Assembly (NCBI GenBank): GCA_022616055.1
Contig: JAKEFM010000058.1
Location: forward strand, 1 to 64,000
Direction: 5' to 3'
Length of the DNA stretch: 64,000 nucleotides
Origin: Planctomycetota bacterium
GTDB taxonomy: Bacteria; Planctomycetota; UBA1135; JAKEFM01
Every line of letters begins with the position of its first letter. Positions within the stretch are counted from its first letter, which is position 1. Below the pieces are notes generated by a model, which was not told where the DNA came from, ran no database searches, and was given only the letters and a program-made list of their open reading frames with translations. The position numbers were made by a program, and so were the translations under genes. This document shows positions 59,452-64,000 of the stretch, in pieces.

Positions 59452-60291
59452 ATGACCTTCCTCCCTGTCCTCGTCTCCCTCCTCGTCTCCGGGGGGGAGC
59501 CCGATCACTCCGTCTACCCCCCGCCGTCGCTCCGCCCCCCTGCCTGGGACGCGCAGCAGGAGACGGCCCCGACCCGGACCGAGGAGGTCGTCGTCGTCGG
59601 AAAGCGGATCGTCCCCTCCCCGGAGTGGACCCAGGACCGCGTCTTCCCGGGGACTCGCTTCTGGCGCCTCGACTACGGGAAGATCGAGTTCGAGACCTGG
59701 TGGCGCGGGAAGATCCGCGGCGGCGACGACAACGACGAGCACCTCTACCAGATCGAGGCGGAGATCGGGATCTGGCCGGGCGTCCAGCTCGACATCTACG
59801 AGAACATCGAGCAGGTCGAGGGGGACTCCCCCCGGCAGGAGGGGGCGCAGATCGAGGTCCGCCTCTCCCCCTTCGACTACGGGGAGGTCTTCGCGAACCC
59901 CGTCCTCTACCTCGAGTGGCACCCGCGCCACTTCGAGGCGGACAAGCTCGAGACGCGGCTCCTCTTCGGCGGCGATCTCGCCCCCGGCTGGGTCGGGGCG
60001 ACGAACCTCAAGTACGAGTGGGAGACGGGAGGGGCCGACGGCGTCGAGTACGGATGGACGGGGGGCGCCTCCTACGAGGTCGTCGAGGGGGCCCTCCGGC
60101 TCGGCGCCGAGGCGAAGGTCACCCTCGAGCGGGAGACGGGGACCCCGGTCGTCGCTTCGTTCGGCGCGGGCCCGAACCTCCTCTGGAAACCCCTCGGACC
60201 GCAGTTCAAGGTGATGTTCACGGGGTTCCTCGGCATCGACGACGATGCGCCGGACTTCGAGCCGATCCTCATCTTCGGCCTGCAGTTCTGA
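59452..60291 (+). CDS. Outer-membrane beta-barrel-like protein
   Basis: The 279-residue protein has a short signal (FLPVLVSLLVSGG). After a linker containing TRTEEVVVVGKRI, which resembles the plug start of TonB-dependent proteins, it shows alternating amphipathic strands such as DNDEHLYQIEAEIGIWPGVQLDIYENIEQ, AGWVGATNLKYEWETGG-like and EGALRLGAEAKVTLERE, ending in FGLQF with a terminal Phe. That is the outer-membrane barrel signature. It resembles unassigned barrels of about 12 strands, not a known porin. It follows the ECF/anti-sigma pair and precedes a TonB-like gene. Confidence 0.72.
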   Translation: MTFLPVLVSLLVSGGEPDHSVYPPPSLRPPAWDAQQETAPTRTEEVVVVGKRIVPSPEWTQDRVFPGTRFWRLDYGKIEFETWWRGKIRGGDDNDEHLYQIEAEIGIWPGVQLDIYENIEQVEGDSPRQEGAQIEVRLSPFDYGEVFANPVLYLEWHPRHFEADKLETRLLFGGDLAPGWVGATNLKYEWETGGADGVEYGWTGGASYEVVEGALRLGAEAKVTLERETGTPVVASFGAGPNLLWKPLGPQFKVMFTGFLGIDDDAPDFEPILIFGLQF

Positions 60292-60805
60292 CGGGGCCCA
60301 CGCGTCCGCCCTGGGATCGGGCCTCCTCCTCTCCCTCCTCCCGGGATGCGTGTCGCCGACTCCCCGGGCGGCGTCGATCCCTCCGGCCGCGCCCGTCCCG
60401 GCTCCGGCGCTGCCCGTCTTCGCCGCCGAGTCGCGACCGGCGGCGGACGCCCCCCCGAAGGCGGTCGGGAGCCCCGAGCGCGCCGAGCTGGCCTACCCGT
60501 GGAGCGGAACCTACGTCCGGCCGCCCGTATTCACGCCGGCGCGTCCCGATCCGCGAGCTTCCCCCCTTCCTCTGTTCCCGAGGGAAGCGCGTTTCGCCGG
60601 CTCGGTGGGGATCGTCGTCCTGTTCGTCCGGGTGAGCGCGAAGGGGGCGGTGACGGAGGCCCGGATCGAGGAATCCACCGGATCGGGGCCTCTCGACCGC
60701 GCCGCGCTGGACGCGGTGGCTCGCTGGCGGTTCCTCCCCGCCCGACTCGACGGGGCGCCCGTCGACTCCGAGGTCCTCGTCCCCGTCCGGTTCCGGCTCG
60801 AGTAG
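60245..60805 (+). CDS. TonB C-terminal-domain lipoprotein-like protein
   Basis: The frame overlaps the barrel gene by 47 nt if the ATG at 60245 is used (186 residues). A lipobox-like SLLPGC near residue 35 preceded by a hydrophobic run suggests that the true start is later, perhaps a CTG at 60311. A Pro/Ala-rich stretch spans about 37-80. The last 80 residues are a TonB_C domain: FAGSVGIVVLFVRVSAKGAVTEARIEESTG, then LDRAALDAVARWRFLPAR and a closing VRFRLE. TonB_C proteins transmit force to outer-membrane transporters. A lipoprotein form without an inner-membrane helix would be odd. It ends the ECF operon. Confidence 0.68.
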   Translation: MRRTSSRSSSSACSSDGAHASALGSGLLLSLLPGCVSPTPRAASIPPAAPVPAPALPVFAAESRPAADAPPKAVGSPERAELAYPWSGTYVRPPVFTPARPDPRASPLPLFPREARFAGSVGIVVLFVRVSAKGAVTEARIEESTGSGPLDRAALDAVARWRFLPARLDGAPVDSEVLVPVRFRLE

Positions 60806-60863
60806 GCGCATTCGACCGGGCCCTTGCCCGACCTCCCGGGCGAGGCGATGCTGCGCGAGAAGC

Positions 60864-60940
60864 GCGCCCGTAGCTCAACTGGACAGAGCATCTGGCTTCG
60901 GACCAGAGGGTTGGGGGTTCGAGTCCCTCCGGGCGCGCCA
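60864..60940 (+). tRNA. tRNA-Arg (anticodon TCG)
   Basis: A 77-nt cloverleaf with encoded CCA. The acceptor GCGCCCG pairs with CGGGCGC. The D arm is GCTC/GAGC, the anticodon stem TCTGG/CCAGA with loop CTTCGGA, and the T arm has loop TTCGAGT. The anticodon TCG (60898-60900) reads CGA and, by wobble, other CGN codons. It lies 58 nt after the TonB-like gene. No integrase is adjacent. Confidence 0.95.
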
Positions 60941-60976
60941 ACGTGGGCCGCCGCCGGAGGAGCCCTCGCTCCCGGA

Positions 60977-61285
60977 TCAGGCGACGGCGTCCCTGTCCTC
61001 GTCCGTCCCGATCTCCGGGTACGTGTCGAGGCTCTCGCCGAGCGCCCCCATCGCCGCGAGGAACAGGTGAGGAAAGGAGACGGCCCCGGCTCGGCAGAGT
61101 CGGACGATCCGGCGACGCAGGTCCCGCGCGGACGCCGATTCGCCGGCCGCGATCCGGTAGATCTCTCGCCAAGCCTCGAGCTCGCCCCGGTCGAGGATCT
61201 GGGCGAGGACTTCGTCGCTCCGGAGATCCAATCGATTCCTGTTCCAGAGCGAGCGGGAGCGGCCGAGATCGAAGGGTTCGTTCAC
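60977..61285 (-). CDS. Small helical partner of the nucleotidyltransferase-like protein
   Basis: The 102-residue protein is mainly helical: SDEVLAQILDRGELEAWREIYRIAAG, then ARDLRRRIVRLCRAGAVSFPHLFLAAMGALG. It resembles the small proteins encoded next to AbiEii-like nucleotidyltransferases, but I cannot name the family. Its GTG overlaps the TGA of the upstream gene (GTGA), so the two are co-translated. Antitoxin-like or adaptor roles are possible. It is the downstream partner, which is atypical for an antitoxin. It ends 37 nt from the tRNA on the opposite strand. Confidence 0.7.
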   Translation of the reverse strand: MNEPFDLGRSRSLWNRNRLDLRSDEVLAQILDRGELEAWREIYRIAAGESASARDLRRRIVRLCRAGAVSFPHLFLAAMGALGESLDTYPEIGTDEDRDAVA

Positions 61286-61980
61286 GGCGGAGGCCCACCC
61301 TCGGGACGGAGGAGAAGGTCCGCGAGGACGCGCGCCCAGGCGCGGCCGCGCGAGGCGACGTGTCGCCCGTCGTTCCACGGCGGGACGAGCCCCCGATAGG
61401 TCGCGAGGTCGATCCGATCGGCGTCGGTGGGCCGCGCCTCGCCGAGGCGCTCGGCGACCTCCGCGAGGACGGAGGCGCGATTCCCCTGGCGGTAGATCTC
61501 GTCGAGCCGCGCCAACGCCGAACGCGAGCCCGCTTCCCCCAGGCGTTCCAGGAGGACGACGGTGTCCAGGTAGTCCCGGGTCGTGGCGCGCGTCGCGAGG
61601 AGCCACGCCTTGATCCGGGCCATCTCGGCGAGGGTCGGAACGCGCAGCCCCTCGATCAGCTCCGTCTCGAGGGGCGCCGTGCGCCGAAGCTGACGGATCC
61701 CGGTGAGGATGCCGTCCAGGCGACCGGGGATGAGGACCGGCCGCCGGGTGCGCTCGGTCTGCCACCCGGCTGCGGCCTCCAGGTCGGCGACCACGCGGTC
61801 GAACCGCTCGCGGAGGTCCGCCAGGACGTGGTCGCCGTCGAGGCTCTGTCGATGACGGCCGTGGAGTGAAGCCGCGCTTCCACCCACCATGACCGTCCCC
61901 GGCACGAGGGCCTGGAGGTGGCGCTCGGCCGCGAGGAGTCGCTCCCAGTCCGGAAGGGGCTCGGTGGGCTTCTCGGTCAC
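61282..61980 (-). CDS. AbiEii-like nucleotidyltransferase-fold protein
   Basis: The 232-residue protein has the minimal nucleotidyltransferase core: VMVGGSAASLHGRHRQSLDGDHVLADL at about 30-56, with the Gly-Gly/Ser pair and the two metal-binding Asp residues (LDGD). A later VPTLAEMARIKAWLLATRATTRDYLDTVVLL matches the AbiEii/DUF1814-type second motif (K and D-Y-x-D). Such proteins are toxins of type IV toxin-antitoxin systems or phage-defence factors. The GTG start has TATAGT six bases upstream. Function as a toxin is unproven; the partner gene overlaps its stop. Confidence 0.8.
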   Translation of the reverse strand: MTEKPTEPLPDWERLLAAERHLQALVPGTVMVGGSAASLHGRHRQSLDGDHVLADLRERFDRVVADLEAAAGWQTERTRRPVLIPGRLDGILTGIRQLRRTAPLETELIEGLRVPTLAEMARIKAWLLATRATTRDYLDTVVLLERLGEAGSRSALARLDEIYRQGNRASVLAEVAERLGEARPTDADRIDLATYRGLVPPWNDGRHVASRGRAWARVLADLLLRPEGGPPP

Positions 61981-61986
61981 GCGGTC

Positions 61987-61992
61987 ACTATA
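61987..61992 (-). promoter_or_regulatory. Leaderless-type -10 of the nucleotidyltransferase gene
   Basis: TATAGT on the minus strand, the best -10 match in the window, lies six bases before the GTG at 61980. Confidence 0.55.
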
Positions 61993-62068
61993 GCCCCGCG
62001 CTTCGAGGGTCGGAGGGACGGGCGGCGGGTTCTCTCCCTCCCCGCGTCCCCTTCCGGGACGCCCTCGC

Positions 62069-62074
62069 TATCCT
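62069..62074 (+). promoter_or_regulatory. -10-like TATCCT before the lipoprotein methyltransferase
   Basis: CGCTATCCTC at 62066-62075 is identical to the block at 13681-13690. It lies 27 nt before the ATG at 62102. This promoter would also drive the selenoprotein-like gene, five bases after the methyltransferase stop. Confidence 0.45.
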
Positions 62075-62101
62075 CCCGGTTCCATCCGGATCCAGCGCGG
62101 A

Positions 62102-62818
62102 ATGAGAAGAATCCCGATCCTCCCCCTCGCCCTCCTCGCCGGAGTCGTCGGACCGGGCTGTAGCTCACCCTCGCCTCCCTCGCCGGCCCGCGACGGTCGG
62201 TCCGCCGCCGCCGTCCTTGACCCGAGCCCCTCCCCCCAGGAAGCGCGCACGCACGCCCGGTCGGAGGAGGAAAGGAGGATCCTCGCCGTGCTGGACGATC
62301 TCGACCGCAACCGCCGGGGATTCGCGAACGTCCCCGTGGAGGACGGCCGGCTCCTGCGGCTCCTCACGGAGGCGATCGGCGCGAAGAAGGTCGTCGAGAT
62401 CGGCGCGTCGAACGGCTACTCCGCGATCTGGATCTGCCTCGGGCTGCGGGCGACCGGGGGGAGGCTGATCACCCACGAGATCGACGCGGAGCGGGCGGCC
62501 CTCGCCAAGGCGAACTTCCGCCGGGCCGGCGTGGAGGGGCTCGTCACCGTGGTCGAGGGGGACGCCCACGAGACGGTGAAGGGACTCGAGGGTCCGATCG
62601 ACCTCCTCTTCCTCGACGCCGACAAGCCGGGCTACCTCGACTACCTCGGCAAGCTCCTCCCCCTCGTGCGCCCTGGGGGGCTCGTCCTCGCCCACAACAT
62701 GCGCCGCCCGGAGCCCGACCCGAGGTTCGTCGAGGCGATCGCGACCAACCCCGACCTCGAGACCCTCTTCCTCAACATGGGGGAGGCCGGGATGGGAGTG
62801 TCGCTGAAGAAGCGCTGA
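62102..62818 (+). CDS. Lipoprotein O-methyltransferase (AdoMet-dependent)
   Basis: The 238-residue protein has a lipoprotein signal ending at Cys20 (LLAGVVGPGCSS), then a Pro/Ser-rich spacer to about 45. The rest is a class I methyltransferase of the CCoAOMT/COMT-like group: KKVVEIGASNGYSAIWICLGL (motif I), THEIDAERAALAKANFRRAG, VEGDAHETVKGL, IDLLFLDADKPGYLDYL with the metal-binding Asp, and RPGGLVLAHNM. Export to a compartment without SAM synthesis is odd, as for the enzyme at 29790-31412. The next gene starts five bases downstream, so the pair is an operon. Methyl acceptor unknown. Confidence 0.85.
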   Translation: MRRIPILPLALLAGVVGPGCSSPSPPSPARDGRSAAAVLDPSPSPQEARTHARSEEERRILAVLDDLDRNRRGFANVPVEDGRLLRLLTEAIGAKKVVEIGASNGYSAIWICLGLRATGGRLITHEIDAERAALAKANFRRAGVEGLVTVVEGDAHETVKGLEGPIDLLFLDADKPGYLDYLGKLLPLVRPGGLVLAHNMRRPEPDPRFVEAIATNPDLETLFLNMGEAGMGVSLKKR

Positions 62819-62823
62819 CCGGC

Positions 62824-64000
62824 GTGAGCTCGAACCGGATCGCGCTCTCCTTCGCGTCCCTCCTCTGCGCCGGGAGCCTCCGCGCCCAGGAGATCGGCGG
62901 ACGGAGCCTCGAGGAGTGGCGAGCCCTGATCCTGCCCCGTCCGGAGGAGTGCTCCTGGGAGGCGATCCCGTGGCGGCCCACCTTCTGGGGCGCGGTCCGC
63001 GAGGCCCAGGAGCGGGAGCGCCCGATCCTCCTCTGGGCCATGAACGGCCACCCGCTCGGCTGCACCTGAAACAACGGCATCCTCGACCGGCGGTCGGCCT
63101 GGTCGGATCCGAAGATCGCGGCCCTGGCCATGGAGTTCGTCCCCGCGGCGGACGACGTCGGCCGCCTGCAGCGGGGGAAGGACGAGGAGTGCGCGTTCTT
63201 CCAGAGGATCTCGGAGCAGGGGCACTACGCCGGCCGGACTGTCCCGAGCGCGACGCGGCAGGGGATCTACGCCGCGGCGCCGTCGGGGGTCCTCCTCTCG
63301 TCCGTGAACACCCGTCGAACCGAGGCGATCGCGAAGATGCTCGAGGACGCCCTCGGGCGATGGAAGGATCTCCCGCGCGAGGAGCGGCTCCTCCCGAAAG
63401 CGCCCGGGAGGGCCCCCGCGCGGTGGGAGGACCTCTACCCGGAGGACGGGCTCGTCCTGCGCGTCCACTCCCGCGACCTCCCGCGGGAGAAGACGGCGTC
63501 CGACTGGCGCGCGAAGGCCTGGAACCGGGACCACGCCTGGTTCACGAAGGCCGAGGCCCGGGCGTTCGTCCCCGTCGAGGCGAGGCCCGGGGCGACGGCC
63601 GAGCTTCCCGGAGTGCTCGTCGACCGGGTCGCCCGCCTCCACCTCGTCGACAACGTCCGCGGACAGGTGGCGGCCTTCCCGGAGGGGAGCGTCGAGCGGG
63701 GCCGGATCGCGACCCGCATCCGCGAGGTCGAGGGGACCCGGATCCTCCTCGAGATCTCCGGCGAGACCCGTGCCGGCGCGAAGGGGCGCTGGCCGGTGCG
63801 CGGTTTCGCCGACGAGAAGGAACCCGAAGAGCAGGGCCGGGGCTTCGACGCGCGACTCGCCGGACGGGCCGCCTTCGAGGTCGGCGAAGAGCGATTCGTC
63901 GCCTTCGAGCTGGTCGCGATCGGGGAGCGCTGGGGAGGAACCCAGTTCAACGGCCGCGGCGACGACCTCGAGCCCTCCCCCATCGGCGTCTTCTTCACCC
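62824..64000 (+). CDS. Putative selenoprotein: exported thioredoxin-fold protein with in-frame TGA (3' end outside window)
   Basis: A GTG start follows the methyltransferase gene by five bases. A signal peptide (IALSFASLLCAGSLRAQE) precedes a thioredoxin-like domain: REAQERERPILLWAMNGHPLGC (split here as REAQERERPILLWA and MNGHPLGC), then Thr81 and TGA at codon 82 (63067-63069), then NNGILDRRSAWSDPKIAAL. The frame stays open from the TGA to the window end, 310 codons, keeping thioredoxin-type sequence (FVPAADDVGRLQRG, TRQGIYAAAPSGVLLSS) and a further beta-rich domain. Cys80-Thr81-Sec82 would form a redox-like C-x-U motif. A SECIS-like hairpin lies at 63079-63108. The alternatives are a nonsense mutation of a Cys codon (TGC or TGT) or a base error. 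The selenium machinery is not in this window. Confidence 0.8.
63079..63108 (+). promoter_or_regulatory. Candidate bacterial SECIS element
   Basis: Upper stem GACCGG (63085-63090) with CUGGUC (63099-63104), loop CGGUCGGC; lower stem AUCC (63079-63082) with GGAU (63105-63108); a two-base UC bulge on the 5' side. The apical GGUC begins 22 nt after the UGA. E. coli fdhF-type SECIS elements have a GGUC-containing loop, a 5' bulged U in the stem, and similar UGA-to-loop spacing. Confidence 0.72.

Noticed and set aside
60864-60940. tRNA at 60864 as the selenocysteine tRNA for the nearby candidate selenoprotein
   Set aside because: The anticodon is TCG (Arg), the variable arm is short and the acceptor-T geometry is standard.
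62824-63069. A short 81-residue protein ending at the TGA
   Set aside because: It would stop inside a thioredoxin fold, and the frame continues with homologous-looking sequence for over 300 codons.
1-64000. Reassignment of TGA to tryptophan in this genome
   Set aside because: Many intact genes here end in TGA at the expected family C-terminus, including leuD, thiolase B, arsR and the ATGA-coupled operon genes.
1-64000. CRISPR array or transposon
   Set aside because: No set of spaced direct repeats was seen. The only exact tandem repeats are the in-gene 18-bp units at 54222. No transposase or integrase motif was found.

Overview
The window is about 64 kb of very GC-rich, tightly packed bacterial chromosome with roughly 49 protein genes and one tRNA. 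No rRNA, CRISPR array or insertion sequence was seen. The gene families point to an uncultured Planctomycetota bacterium. The evidence is large exported proteins with NDECAGAI-type repeats and a shared C-terminal domain, an ECF sigma factor fused to a membrane-anchored extracellular region, SBBP beta-propeller repeats, and exported methyltransferases. This placement is an inference from family content; no phylogenetic marker was tested.

Layout: 1-5728, three tandem paralogous exported HEAT-repeat proteins, the middle one interrupted by an in-frame TGA. 5768-13603, a minus-strand block with isopropylmalate dehydratase (leuCD), two thiolases, enoyl-CoA hydratase, 3-hydroxyacyl-CoA dehydrogenase and a secreted cyclophilin. 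13716-19997, a SirB1-like protein, a DedA protein, a CNNM-CBS-EIIA fusion, prolyl-tRNA synthetase and a DUF4143 ATPase. 20088-28961, an exported repeat protein, an arsR-arsI pair, the ECF-sigma fusion and a giant exported metallopeptidase. 29081-38007, an ACT protein, a DUF454 protein, an exported methyltransferase, a large exported protein with an inactivated trypsin-like domain, an SGNH-like protein and an SBBP protein. 38018-48936, a GT2-glycosidase fusion, a CopC-like protein, a PLP decarboxylase, a metalloprotease, a deacetylase and aconitase. 49002-52427, a four-gene ATGA-coupled operon (ArsR, aquaporin, transglutaminase, G3E GTPase) behind a near-perfect operator. 52430-60805, an ankyrin protein, a GH5-like glycosidase, trmJ-like/pirin genes and an ECF/anti-sigma/outer-membrane/TonB operon. 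60864-64000, tRNA-Arg, a nucleotidyltransferase pair, a lipoprotein methyltransferase and a thioredoxin-fold protein cut by the window end.

The strongest unusual signal is that last gene. Its frame holds a single TGA inside a Cys-Thr-x redox-like motif, continues open for more than 300 codons, and has a bacterial-SECIS-like hairpin with a GGUC apical loop at the right distance. It is a strong selenoprotein candidate. The other in-frame TGA (HEAT paralog 2) sits at a codon that is Trp in both sister genes and looks like a nonsense mutation. TGA is a normal stop elsewhere in the window.

Several genes appear to have leaderless promoters (TANNNT 6-8 nt before a GTG start). Translational coupling by ATGA/GTGA overlaps is widespread.
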